Assembly (NCBI GenBank): GCA_902702965.1
Contig: CACRXP010000157.1
Coordinates: 467,589 to 531,588 of the forward strand
DNA from: Spirometra erinaceieuropaei
Lineage: Eukaryota; Platyhelminthes; Cestoda; Diphyllobothriidea; Diphyllobothriidae
DNA: 64,000 nucleotides
Direction of reading: 5' to 3'
In this document: positions 1-10,708 of the stretch, one piece after another
How the letters are laid out: every line of letters starts with the position of its first letter
Position numbering within the stretch: position 1 is the first letter of the stretch
Translations under genes and position numbers: made by a program
The notes under the pieces: model-generated
Seen by the model: only the letters and a program-made list of their open reading frames with translations
What the model was told of the DNA's origin: nothing
Database searches by the model: none

Positions 1-2450
1 GCCACCGGCGAATGCCAAGGCGCACACATGAATGCGCGCGCGCGCCTGCAAACACACACACATTCACCCCACTCATCTGCGATGGTCTGCGTCCCGAGTG
101 TGTGTTGCATGCTGCGTCAGTTTCGATTGCGGTACGAAAACCGCACAGACGTCTCGCAGAGGCGGTCTGTAAATCACCGCTCGTCTCAGCACGTGTATGC
201 CTTTTGTAGTCGGGCATAAAACTTGACCTTTTTGGCTGTCTTGCAACCAGCACAAAGGGTCAGCCGAATAGCAGTAGACACGGCGATTTTATCCGCTCTG
301 ACGACGGGCAAGGAAAAGCCACAGGGTCCTCCGATGTGTTATTTTGCTACTGACAAACTGATTTTGACAGCCTATTTGCAGGGTGGTAAGTCAGGCATAT
401 AGTAGTTCGGCCCCCGAAAGAACTGATGGCGAGGCGGCTAGGAAAGTGGAAAGTAGTTGAACCGCCACAACAGCCAATACCCAGTCTCATCTTAGCGGAG
501 GAGGAGGAGGAGGGCGTATAAGTTTTGGGGCGCTACGAGGGCGGGCACTGAGCGGTACATGAGCATATCCATAGTGGAGCAGACGTTTCCTAGGCATATT
601 TGCCTTCAATCTTCCCGTGTCGACCGTGTTAAACTGGCAATGCCGTCAGTGCTCACAGGGCTTAAAATGACAAGCTGCACATATACGAGTGCCACACATA
701 ACCAGGTCCTTAACACTATCATCGTCAGTTTTGAATAAAGAGTTTGGGTATAAAGAGTCTGAGTCAGTGTGGCAACTGTAGCTTTGTCCTTAGTCCGATG
801 AAGGCTTCAGTTACAGTCCCACCTGGCAGTCCTTCGTTTGAAAAGCTCATTTTATTTATGGCCAGAAATTAAGCGTTTGGTCTTGACTGACTTCATTTCA
901 CTTCCTCTCCCACGCCCTGTCCAAGTCATCTCAACTAGGGATGTGATGGGATGCATTGGCTTACACAGTGTGAGGCCGATATCTCACGCATACTGCATCC
1001 TTTCTCCGATATAACATGTGTAGGAAGTACCATAAAAGCTGCTATAGGAAGAAGCCAGTACATCCGAACCTTTTTTCAGAGTAGAACATAGCTACCTTGT
1101 GAGTGGGCAGCCTTCTACTTTAGCACTGTTTGTTTTTGCTAGTAGTCCCGAGAGAGGCAGGGGCATTATAAAGAGGAATTCCCGGGACTGTTCTCGCCAT
1201 CTTCCCGCACACCAGTGACCTGTCCGAGCTTGTCAGTCGCACTGAGGCTATACTGGATGGCTAGTTTTATCATTAGACATATATCTAACGCACATCAATA
1301 ATTGCCGACTGCCTAGCACGGCGGCAGCACCATTACCCGGTGAGAAAACCTTAGTAGAATGTTAATCACGTGCGTCTTTGTGTTGCCACAGTTGACTGTC
1401 CCCTATCAGCCCACTCCGATCGTGCTTAAAAGGCAAGTGAATCGTGGTTGGCTGAACGTGCAACAAAAGTCACTTGGTTCGGCTTCCGATCAGATGAGTG
1501 AAATTCCCCGCTTCATCTGTGTTGCTTCTGTAGTCAATCCATCAGGAAGATGGCATTGGTGTCTGCGGTTGTTTTCGTGTGATTCTAGAGCCAAGTTTTA
1601 CCAGTTGGCAGAATTTGCATACCTTCACACACACAGGTTCAATAGCTTGTACGGCGCACCGCGAAACCCCGCTCTCGACAACAAAAAAACTCTCAGGCGT
1701 ACGCAGACATGCCCTAGATATTTCACGTGCGCTTTTGGGCTCTTTCGTTCATGACTGTAGATGCGGCACTAGGATGTTCGAGTCATCCCAAGCACTCACT
1801 ATCTGCGTTAGATCCCGAACTTTCAAAGTGATGTCTAGTGATTACCTCAGACTGCTTTAATCTGCGCCAAAGCCACCACCAACATTACCAACAACGACAC
1901 TGACGCAAAGATCACGAAAATCTCAAAAGAATTAGATTCACTGTTATTTCTGGATTGCTAGACGCACTACGTAGATTCCGCTTCGCGTATATGAATGGCA
2001 AAGGTGGATGTGGATTGCCGAGATCTAGTGTTTAATTTTCTCCCTCATGATTACATCCGCCTAATCATGCGCACAAACTTGGATTTTTGTTTTTCGAAAG
2101 TACGGTAGATATGCTATCTCATGAAGTGTTTACTGAAGTTCTGAAAGGTGTTATCACTTCGGAAATACTACGTAAGTGGTGTTGTGATGATGGATGGCGT
2201 GGAATATAATCCCAAGATATGTCAGTCATGTCAGGATGACGACTCTCGAAGGACGTTCTTCCCAGCCACTTGCGGAGGCTGCACTCTGTAGAGAAATGAT
2301 TACTTAAGCAGTATTGAATGCTTATATCGCTTTTTGATGCCCTTATAAACTCGGATATGTTTTATGGAAATTAGGCACACAAATATTGTTTCATATGCTC
2401 TCTTGGTGGCTAACTACCTCTTCTCCAAACTTTATCACCGAGGAAGGAGT
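1..2450. other. No gene seen; 5' intron or intergenic
   Basis: I find no exon with good splice borders or family similarity on either strand. There is a CA-rich start (about 45-65) and a GGA run near 497-513. An open frame at 1359-1754 (plus) has no recognisable motif. Confidence 0.4.
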
Positions 2451-2479
2451 ATACTTCAGATTAAAAAACCCTTTTTTAT

Positions 2480-3085
2480 TCGCGAACAAGTTGGAACCTG
2501 ACGTGTCGTTGCACATGCATTTGAGATTTGAAAATACGAACTGCATATTTTCCATATAAAGGAAATCACTAAGTTCTCTATGCTGTTAGGAAGCTGTCAT
2601 ATAGGGTTTGTGGAATTTTGCAATAGGTGTGGACAAAGTTGCAGGATTCGTAAGCTGTTTTACTGAAGAGTTGAATACAATACTTTACGAATGCTTCCCA
2701 GTATTAAAAAGGCCCTTATTTGAGGACTTTTTAAAACCGAGATTTTCCCGCTCATCGAGCATCATAGTTAGTAAAGGCACAATTTCCTACCAAACGAATA
2801 CAAGAAAGAATATTTGTCCATGCGTTCTGTAATATATGTTTGGATTTATAAGGGCATTGACTACCAATCGGAGAGAATGCATATTACACAAATAGTCACT
2901 TCTTTCCAGAGTGTAGTTTTTGCAAGTGACCGGAAAGAAGCTCGTCTAAAAGCCGACATTCTGACGTGACCGAAATATTTTGGGGTTATGCTGGTCAATA
3001 ATTAATCTCCCAACTCTAGTTAAGTGATCTATTCTAATCAAAAGCGCATTTTCGAATTTTGGTTGACATTTTGTCAGATAGCTAC
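2480..3085. mobile_element. Fold-back/MITE-like fragment (family A)
   Basis: The stretch 2880-3085 matches the right arm of the elements at 16378-17126 and 49920-50910: an ACCGGAAAGAAG block, an AAGCCGACATTCTGA block, and an end with TTTTGGTTGACATTTTGTCA. The interior (about 2495-2560) resembles the interior of the 49920 copy. The left arm is not clear, so this copy is truncated or diverged. Confidence 0.5.
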
Positions 3086-3493
3086 GATCGTAACCAAGTA
3101 CTTTTTGATCTTGTGATCCCTTCCTCTCTTCTAACTTGCTATCAAGGTGTACAGAATACCTAAACACGGTTATATCGCGGATGCTTCTATCTGCCAAATG
3201 ACGCGTCACATTCAGTAGTATGTAGTCCTTTTTGCTTCCAGCTAATTCACATTTTGTGTAGACCGAAGATTACTACGACGGACACTTTTCTCGGAGTTGT
3301 CTGATCTGAGCCCACGTGACTTCCTGCTCCCATAACAGCCTCTTTCTGTTCACTTCAGTGTGTACTTTCGCGGCCAAAAGGGCGATTAGTACTGCAAGGG
3401 ACAGCGATGTCCTGTCCGAATATGTGCGTCTGTGGCAAGCCGATAGGCGTGAACAAACACTTGAAAAAGACGACATGATCACCGGGACAAGAG

Positions 3494-3557
3494 CTTTATT
3501 AGCCTGACGTTTCGGATTCCTGCTCGAATCCATCATCAGAGACATAAGCAGATAAAG
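3494..3557 (-). ncRNA. Hammerhead-ribozyme-like motif of Penelope/retrozyme type
   Basis: Read on the minus strand, CTGATGA (3533-3539) is followed by a 6-bp hairpin GGATTC/GAATCC (3526-3531 with 3514-3519), then GAAA (3510-3513), C and GTC (3506-3508). Flanking strands can form helix I: GTCT with AGGC, and CTTTAT (3552-3557) with ATAAAG (3494-3499). This is the order of a type I hammerhead. The very short helix III (ACGT, self-complementary) is like that described for hammerheads in Penelope-like elements, which are thought to act as dimers. One extra base (3532) lies between CTGATGA and helix II, which may weaken activity. Decayed relatives lie at 13445-13495, 18988-19045, 47243-47290, 60940-60992 and 62632-62670. 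Confidence 0.5.
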
Positions 3558-4594
3558 GTAGTTCAACAAACAAAGGTGGTGAACAAGCACTGTTACGGAG
3601 CTGACACATTTTGGACGACTGGCCAAACGGTCCTAGGGCAAGTGGTTTCAAAGCACAGACCCTCACGATCTGGAGATTTGGTATGGCTGGAGTTTGAGTT
3701 AAATAAGACCGATTTCCCCGCCTCTCGTCTGTATACTTTCCGGACACATTAATTGTCGGGCAAGCACCAAGGCCGGACGTGGACTGTAGTCGCATGACAT
3801 ACATTACAAATACAAACATTCAGCCCTGCCACCAGACCATGCTGGTGAACGACATCTTCGCACAATTCCTAGCGTCTACTGCCTACTCTGGGTCAGAGGG
3901 CTAGCTTGCTAGTCTCAGTTTGCAACTCTAATTGTCCTGTCATTTCGTCGGGCGGGACTCGAGCTCGAAGGTAGGCTTTTTCCGTGTTCCAGTTGACTGC
4001 CCGGTGGTCAACGCCGGTATTATCATTCTCGTCCGCCAACCTCGTCCCGAGCTTAGGTCGGGGACTAATAGTTTCTCTTCTAGAGTTCGTCAGCTGAAGG
4101 AGATTAGATTTTAGAGTCTTTGTAGGCTGCAGACCGCTCATGACTGCATCGTGGTGGTCTCTATGCGCCTACTTCGTACTCACTCGGTCCCAAAGAACGC
4201 AGTACTGTCTGTCAGTGTCAAACGTTCTTCTGATATCCAAAAACCACCCTCCTCAATATCCGGAATAAGTGTTGTGGTGGTTTGTCTTCCCCATTTCCAT
4301 CCCATGATCTCTTGTCAAACCCAATCCTGCCCTGCTAAAGCTCGACGCTTGGTAAATAGCATTAAACTGCCTTTTGGATGGCGAACCTTCCAACCGTTTA
4401 CCCTGACAAATGATAGGTTTGTTTACCTTCACAGATGACTTTTTACTCAGCTGTCCGTCGAAAACAGGACGTCCCCAAATTAATTTTTATTTTCGGATAT
4501 TGGGAAATTACATTGTATTTATATCGCATGCTTGAGGGTGCATTTTTCATAGTTGGCAGTTTGAAATCAAAGAACATCTTTCGAAATGCGTGCA

Positions 4595-5080
4595 ACTAAT
4601 TGTCTAGTCTAATGTCCAGAGAGTTAGCCATGCGGCCTACAGTGTACAACGTGCTATAGGGATACTGTGACATCCATGTATATATATAAACTGAAAGACA
4701 GGCATCCAAAGAAATATAATTTGAAGACTGTAGGTTCTGTGGGAAAAAAAAGAACTTAACTAGTAGATCTTCGACTTCGGTTCTCCATGTCATCGTCAGA
4801 CTCGAGTAAATGTACACAAATTAGTCAAGTTTTCAAAGATGTTCAAAAATATATCTCTCTTTGGCGATTCTGCAAATAAGCGTCCTTCACATACGTTATT
4901 GTGTATCGATTGATTCTCGTCTCTTCCACTTGTACTTGCGGTTTTTGTACAGGCGTCTACCTCAATATGCCGATTAATGCATGACTCATATGATTCAAGA
5001 AATTATCGGCCGACAATGCGAGTCTTGTCCCATGCAAAAGCATGCCCGGTATCTAATGTTTGCATGGCCATTTGAGATAG
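4595..5080 (-). mobile_element. Penelope-like element 3' remnant (C-terminus plus 3' tail)
   Basis: The minus-strand frame across about 5075-4890 reads LSQMAMQTLDTGHAFAWDKT and then ESCINRHIEVD, interrupted by a stop. TGH.F..DKTR and SCINR.IDLD are the family-specific end of the GIY-YIG region in Penelope-like retroelements, also seen here at 26755-27060 and 27655-27925. Further downstream on the minus strand come a CTGACGATGAC...GTCGAA motif (about 4755-4800) and an AT-rich tail with a TA repeat. It is a dead 3' fragment. Confidence 0.6.
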
Positions 5081-5084
5081 GTGA

Positions 5085-5215
5085 TACCGCCTCGAGTCTG
5101 ACGACGACACGGCAAACCGGCGTCGAAAATTTACTAATAAAGTTCTTACTTTTCCCAGAGAATCGACTTTCATCAAAATATATGTTTGTATATATGTGTG
5201 TGTGTGTTTTGGAAG
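5085..5215 (+). mobile_element. Penelope-like 3' end in opposite orientation
   Basis: The sequence GAGTCTGACGACGACACGG...GGCGTCGAAAATTTACTAATAAAGTT, followed by a TA/TG-rich tail (5180-5207), matches the 3' ends at 4750-4800 (minus), 26640-26800 (minus) and 27950-28070 (plus). It forms a tail-to-tail pair with the neighbouring minus-strand remnant. Confidence 0.5.
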
Positions 5216-5219
5216 CGAA

Positions 5220-6760
5220 AATTCTTCCAGGATGGTTAATGCTACCTACCTCAAAAGGCAGGCCGAATGTGCGGCTTAATGGTTAAGATGTTGGACTTAC
5301 TAACACCCCAACCCTTGGTTTGGACAAGTCTAACTGGCAACAACGAATAAACCAGAAATTGTCATCTCAGTCAACCTTGTCTTCGTCAGGACTCCTTTCA
5401 GCCTATATCTCCGTACGGAACAACTTTAGAGAAGGCTGGTTTTGTTTTAAAATTTGCAAGAATTTTCTGGCTATCAAGCAAGCCTCCAAAGGCTAGCGAA
5501 CAACTATGTATGCATGAACATGCGGTTGAGACTGACGGTAATTTAATTTCGTCTGGTCAATATTCTTTACTTGCAGACAGGCTCAAACACGCCGACATTC
5601 GCTTTTTGAATTTTGGCGTGAGTTGTGTTAGGTTTGGACTGTGCGCACTGTCGGCATTGCGAGGGCTTGTTTCTCCTGTGCAGACTCTTCGATGGTCTAC
5701 CTCTAAAAAGTCCGTTATTGTCAAGTTTTCCACGTATGCGCTCCACTGAGGCATCATTGCGAGATGAGGGCACCGGTGTCAACGAGTAGTCTTTTTAATG
5801 TTAAATTTCGTCAGGTCTTTCAGGGCCATTAGTTTCTTTGAAGGTAGTGCGAAACAAAACGGATCTCATTAAACGACCCCTTGTGGCCTTTTCTTACTTT
5901 ACAGTCCCTTTTTAATAATCGGGGTTATTTAACTGCCAGCTCCACCGAAGCAAGCTGAATCTGCCGAGCACTTCAGACTTTTAGTTCGCTCGGGCGCGCA
6001 CCCCCACTGCGTGTGCCTAGATTTCAAGACACCCGCCCTCTTCGCACCCTCCTTCTCCTCCCAACTGCCACCGACAAACTCCACCAGTAACCGATCTAAT
6101 CGCTCTACCAGCCAAAAGACTTGGAAAATGTTACCACCTGGCCATCACATTACTCAGGGTACTTGTTTGATCGCTTCTGCTAATTATTCTTCCCAGATAT
6201 TCACAGCGAGAGCACATTTTACGACTGAGCTTAAAGTCAATTTTGCGAATTCAGGGAATCAGTCAGAGCATGGTGGTAGACGTAGGATTGCTGATTATGC
6301 TTGGAAAACCAAGTTCTCACAGCAAATAGTAGTGTATCGGTCAATGTTGCCAGCAGTGAATGTGATCAGAGGTCTCGATGCCAAGCTTCCTTGGGGTGGT
6401 TTCTTTTTAGTACTTGAGTTTGCCGACATGCGCGTTGTGGTGGGCTGACCACGTGATTAAACTTCGACGGCTTCCGCACCAGTAAAATTGAGCGCGCAGA
6501 CCCACCCGTAAAACAAAGATTTCTCAAAGTTTAACAAACTTTTCTATTTCCTGATCAGCCGTTGTATTAGCGGCTAGGGATTTCAGTCTGCAAATATGCA
6601 TGCGTTCCGCGTATGCAAACACACATATTCTTCCATGCCTATAAAAATATACCATACTGAGTCCATAAAATTTTGTAATGGATGCGGACTGTGTTGTACA
6701 TTCCACGAGGATCAGTGGTAAACGGACAGCTACGAAGCTGTGCGAGTGTACATTGTTCGG
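5220..6760. other. No gene seen
   Basis: No recognisable exon or element was found. An open frame at 6011-6448 (plus, 145 codons) begins in Pro/Ser/Thr-rich sequence and has no family motif I know. It lacks convincing splice sites and is probably non-coding. Confidence 0.35.
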
Positions 6761-6769
6761 TCTCAAAAA

Positions 6770-7060
6770 ATTTCATGATTAGAAACCTTTTTAAAACCCA
6801 ATTATACTTCTTCTTCGAGTATAAAATATGGAGTTGACGTGACTGCCTATAAAACGAGAGAACGAAAGAACATTTTTGTTTATGTTTGTTATAAACTATA
6901 TTTGGACCTGCAAGACCATCGAAAATCAACAAGAAAAGTGCATGCTACTTAGGTATTCCTTTTTACCGAGAACGATTTCTACAGGTAATTGAGGAAGGAG
7001 TGCATTCAAAATCCGACATCCTGCTGAGTCTGAAATATTATGGCGCGAGATAATCAGTAT
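6770..7060. mobile_element. Fold-back family A fragment
   Basis: The interior-to-right-arm order matches the 49920 and 16378 copies: TTTTTAAAACCCAATTATAC, a stretch with TCGAGTATAAAAT, GACCATCGAAAATCAA, GTGCATGCTAC and AAATCCGACATCCTG. No terminal repeat is preserved. Confidence 0.45.
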
Positions 7061-8880
7061 TACAACCAGATCTGACACCCAGACCTTTCGCAATCCATGA
7101 CGGTAACCTGTTGAAGGTGATTGACCTAAACAAAAAGGAGCCGACTATCGGGAACTTTTTAAGGCGACTGTTAAGGCTGGTATAAACCATATGCTCGTGA
7201 AGGACGGAAGTGTGCATCGTGCATCTCACTTTTGTCTTTGATACGATTCGTCTCTGGGTTATGATGTATTGGCGGTGCATCGTCAAAAGATGAAACTAGT
7301 GCGTTCCAGGTTAAGGGAAAGCAACCATGGAGGTTCCAGTTGTGTAGGCAGAATTCAGCAGTACTGTAAAGGAACCGAGGGGTTAAATCAGAGGGAGGAA
7401 AATTCATGCAGTTCAGACAACGGTTAGTCAGGGGGAAGAGTAAAATGTGCATAATTTTTGAATAAACTATCGGTCATCTTCGGCGCATGCACAGTCCATA
7501 GAGTTCTGTGGCTTGAACTCCTACAGCAACTTCCCCTCCAAGTAATATGTGACCATTTAGTTTCTTGCTGCTTCAAGTATACTGAGCGAGAGCTGTCTTA
7601 TTCTCCAGTCGGTCTTATGAGGAAGTAGTGCAAATAGTTTTCTTGACATGCAGGAATTCACGTGATTGTGAAATAACGTTCAAAAACACGGATGAGTGAA
7701 GATCACACAGAGGTAGACAGACATTGCTGATCAGCAGTCTCCACCAGAAATCATTAAAACCATTCGGTGTAAGGATAGGCTATGTAACCCAACTGGTTTT
7801 AGCTTGTATAGGTTATTGCTGTGTTTGTTTTACAAGCCCTTGTTTTTGTTACTAAGCCATAGCTACAGGAAGTCCTCCTTTGTGTATTATCTAACACTTT
7901 GATATAACCGTATGCACCGAGCTGTTTCAGTATGATAATTTGTTTGACATGATGTTCTCACTCCCCCGCCCCGTAATCCCATTGTCTTACCGTAATTTCC
8001 TTGTTACCCCAACGTACTTGAATTGCCTTCCCCGCCGATTCCTTACGCCGCGACTTCCTTATTTCTTCGGGAAGAGTAGTTAAACCTTTTGGGCCATTTC
8101 GGTTCTCACAATATTATGCGTGGCGCTAGGATCGCCGGCTGCGTTTTGGCTTACTTTGCCTCTGTTACAACACAAGCACATTGCTTTCTCGACATCCCTG
8201 AATGATTTTTGTTGTCGAACGCGTACGCCTGATTTATCTATTTCTTTGAGAATACTCGTGCATAGTCCCTCTCATAAACAGTAATAAGACAGATAAATTT
8301 GGTTGAGAGGTGGGGTATCCTAACCTACCGTTGTCCCACTCGGTATTCGCTTTTTCTCACCTCACAGCTTCTGTAATCTAGTGTCTGGTTTATAAAAAAG
8401 TCACAAGTCACAAGTTCATTTAAGAAGCTCTCTAGTGGACCAGTGCAAAATTTAAAAGTTAGCATGTCCTGCACAACCATGTCGTCGTACGCACTGGCAG
8501 CTTAGGTTGTTGAAAGGCTGAAGGATAAGCGCTGGGCGCCCGTTATGTCTTACTATAAACATCGTTTCGGGCAGGCCGCGTCATATGGGAGGATGAAAAG
8601 CTGTTGTCAGCGGAACCGAACATTGCTGCAGGGGAAGCTGTTCCGTCTTGCTAGTATTTCGTTTTTCTTATCAGAAATGCAGATCCTACATTATAGAATT
8701 CACCGTGCTGTAGTACAAAAGGAATTGTTCTATTACAAAGGCTCATGACGGCCATACTAGTCTACATGAAAGGCACCTGCGGCCACATCATTGCTTAATC
8801 CACCCTGAGCATTCGGCCACTGCGATGGTTGGTTTTGGCCTGGACCTGCCTGCCTTGGATGTGGGGCCTGTTTGCTTACT
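7060..8880. other. No gene seen
   Basis: AT-rich sequence without an exon, RNA gene or repeat that I can name. Several short open frames on both strands have no family features. Confidence 0.35.
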
Positions 8881-8885
8881 ATCAG

Positions 8886-8985
8886 AGCGGTTAAGGGTTA
8901 CGGTTAGGGTTAAGGGGTTAGGTTCGGGGTCCGGGCTAGAGACTAGGGCTAGGGGTTAGAGTTAGGGATTAGGGGTAAGGCAACT
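8886..8985. repeat. Degenerate telomere-like (TTAGGG-type) tract
   Basis: Many imperfect units such as GGTTAGGGTTAAGGGGTTAGG and GGGCTAGGGGTTAG occur in succession. It is an interstitial telomere-like or telomere-derived repeat. Similar tracts lie at 21674-21712, 38978-39052 and 55448-55530 (the last as CCCTAA). Confidence 0.7.
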
Positions 8986-9175
8986 ATTTAGTAACCACTC
9001 AACTTACAACCGCGCATTCCCAATAGCTTTTCTTATGCATACAACTACTCGACTTCGTCCACTGTGAGTTCCTCGGCCCAACCTGTAAAAACCCCTATTA
9101 CCACCGGTCCCCTACTAAAGGGGGCTGGGGTTGTTTACCTCAGGTGCGACTACATAACCACAGCTGACCGGGCTT
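8960..9175 (+). repeat. Dispersed repeat, copy inverted at 13095-13292
   Basis: The block from the telomere-like tract through GCGCATTCCCAATAGC, AAAAACCCCTATTACC and GGTGCGACTACATAACCAC is matched by the reverse complement of 13095-13292 (GCGCATTCCCAATGGC, AAAAACCCCTATTGCC, GGTGGGGCTACATAACCAC). It is a repeat family with a telomere-like end. Confidence 0.65.
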
Positions 9176-9179
9176 TTTT

Positions 9180-9745
9180 CCAGAAGCTTTATTCCAAACT
9201 CAATCATTTATTTCTGAGGAAATTAAAAAGGGCAACCAAATTACTCCCAGTCTCGATTGGCAAGGGTTAGTTATAGCGACTGTCACTCTCGCAACTATGG
9301 GCCGTAAAAGCATCCTTCTGTGTAAAACGCTGTCCCCCCCTCCGGTTGATAGCTATCAACAAGGTATGCTTGAATTTCGTTTAAATAGATCCCGTTTTCT
9401 TGGTATTAGCCAAAAGGCATGGTCAGGTGATGCGGGTACTTCATCGCATTAGCGGCAAAGCGACACAGTCTGCTTAGCCGTCGACGATGAGGCATGAATT
9501 CACTGACTTGCCCACATATTTTATAATGCAACATACATCAACCAGGGCCTTCTGTTTCATCCAAGGTACTATCACTCGCCAGTGATGGAAGAGCACCGGT
9601 CTTCTAGAGTTAGAAGATAACATTGCTGAAATTCCCCGTAAAGATGCATATCTTTACATTCTCTCTCCTAAACAGTCCTGTCTTTAGTCCTGAACAATGA
9701 AGCTGACATCTGAAGTGTAGTTCGTTACACAGAAGAAACAAGTCA
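9180..9745. other. No gene seen
   Basis: No exon, RNA gene or known repeat was recognised in this stretch, which precedes a SINE. Confidence 0.35.
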
Positions 9746-9750
9746 TAGAT

Positions 9751-10045
9751 TGGATAGCATTACCGACAAAGACAAGGGAGACTGGAATGGCCATTTCTGG
9801 CTCACTAGCCGTCAAACGACCCCGAAGTGTGGAACACCTGGAGCTCGATCCCGCGACCTGCTGGTCAGAAGTCCAACACCTCTAACCACTGAGCCACTGG
9901 CTCGTCCTGTCGGTTGCGATCGAGAATATACAGTCGTAGCAGGACACTCACCGATCGTTCTTACGGAACCTACTGGTCCCGTTTTGCCTTGAGGTTCTCT
10001 CTCGAGCCCAACCAGCAGCCGCACAGCGGCGCGTAATATAGGCGT
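9751..10045 (-). mobile_element. tRNA-derived SINE, family 1
   Basis: On the minus strand a tRNA-like segment (about 9835-9905) has an A-box, AGTGGCTCAGTGGTTAGAGG, and a B-box-like GGTCGCGGGATCGAGC. The plus-strand edge begins TACCGACAAAGACAAGGGAG, shared by the copies at 17283, 17600, 26219 and 28195, and inverted at about 62500-62545. About 150 bp on the promoter-upstream side (to 10045) are also conserved between copies. It is a non-autonomous retroposon with an internal Pol III type promoter. Confidence 0.7.
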
Positions 10046-10059
10046 TCGTCTTCCACACT

Positions 10060-10215
10060 TCTACTTTCACACTGACTACTGAGCCAGAAATGGCCATCCT
10101 AGCATCTCTTGTCCTTGCTGGTAATATCATTCTGCCTATACCATGCGCCGATGTGCGCTGCTGGGTGGTGGGCACAAGAGAGAGTCATAAGACACAATGG
10201 GACAAGGAAGTTCCG
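10060..10215 (+). mobile_element. SINE family 1 fragment, inverted
   Basis: GAGCCAGAAATGGCCATCC, TTGTCCTTGCTGGTAATATC and GATGTGCGCTGCTGG match the SINE of 9751-10045 in the opposite orientation, so the two form an inverted pair immediately upstream of exon 1. Confidence 0.6.
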
Positions 10216-10387
10216 TAAAAATGATCGGTGAATGCCTCTCTGTCAAATCGTAGATTGTTCCATTAGTCCGTACCCTCACTGAAATTCAGAGCAACTGACT
10301 TCATAACCCACTCATCCGCCCAATTCCTTAGATCCAGACGTACAAATTCAAATATCCCTCCCCTCCTCTTTGTCCGTTCCCTTTCAG

Positions 10388-10708
10388 CTCCACTGTCCTA
10401 CGTCGACGGCTACAATATCGATGATCTCCAGCTGCCTCCCCTGGAACCGCTTGATGAGGGCACATCACCCCCGCCGACCTACCTTTTCCTCCGCCTCTAC
10501 CGTGATCTGGTCAGCGAGGCTATGGAGAAGGGAGGCCAATTGGCAGGTCAGGCGCTGCCCCATCAAAAGACCTGGGTCAATGCCAGTCTCGTGGGCCTGC
10601 CCTTCGGTGATGGCGGTTTCCGCTGGTACTCTGACGCCGGCTTTCTGCTCAGACCAGACAGTAACGAAGTCAAGAAATGCCCATGGGACCTGCACCAATG
10701 TGACTCTG
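10388..10708 (+). CDS. Exon 1 in window: N-terminal region of LamG-EGF protein
   Basis: The acceptor is a pyrimidine-rich tract ending in AG at 10386-10387 and the donor is GTGAGT at 10709. The exon starts with two bases of a split codon (first full codon 10390) and ends in phase 1. It encodes about 106 residues beginning PLSYVDGYNIDDL, with an acidic, proline-rich stretch (PPLEPLDEG) and then YLFLRLYRDLVSEAMEKGG. It closes with two cysteines in KKCPWDLHQC. The domain is not clearly recognisable alone; the following exon suggests a divergent LamG-like (concanavalin-like) fold. Because the exon enters in mid-codon, the start codon and signal peptide must lie upstream, and I found no matching phase-1 exon in 1-10387. 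Confidence 0.75.

Noticed and set aside
8886..8985. A chromosome end
   Set aside because: The units are degenerate, short and surrounded by ordinary sequence and dispersed repeats, so they are interstitial.
9825..9910. A functional tRNA gene
   Set aside because: A- and B-box-like sequences are present, but no complete cloverleaf can be drawn, and the same sequence recurs inside repeat copies. It is a SINE promoter.
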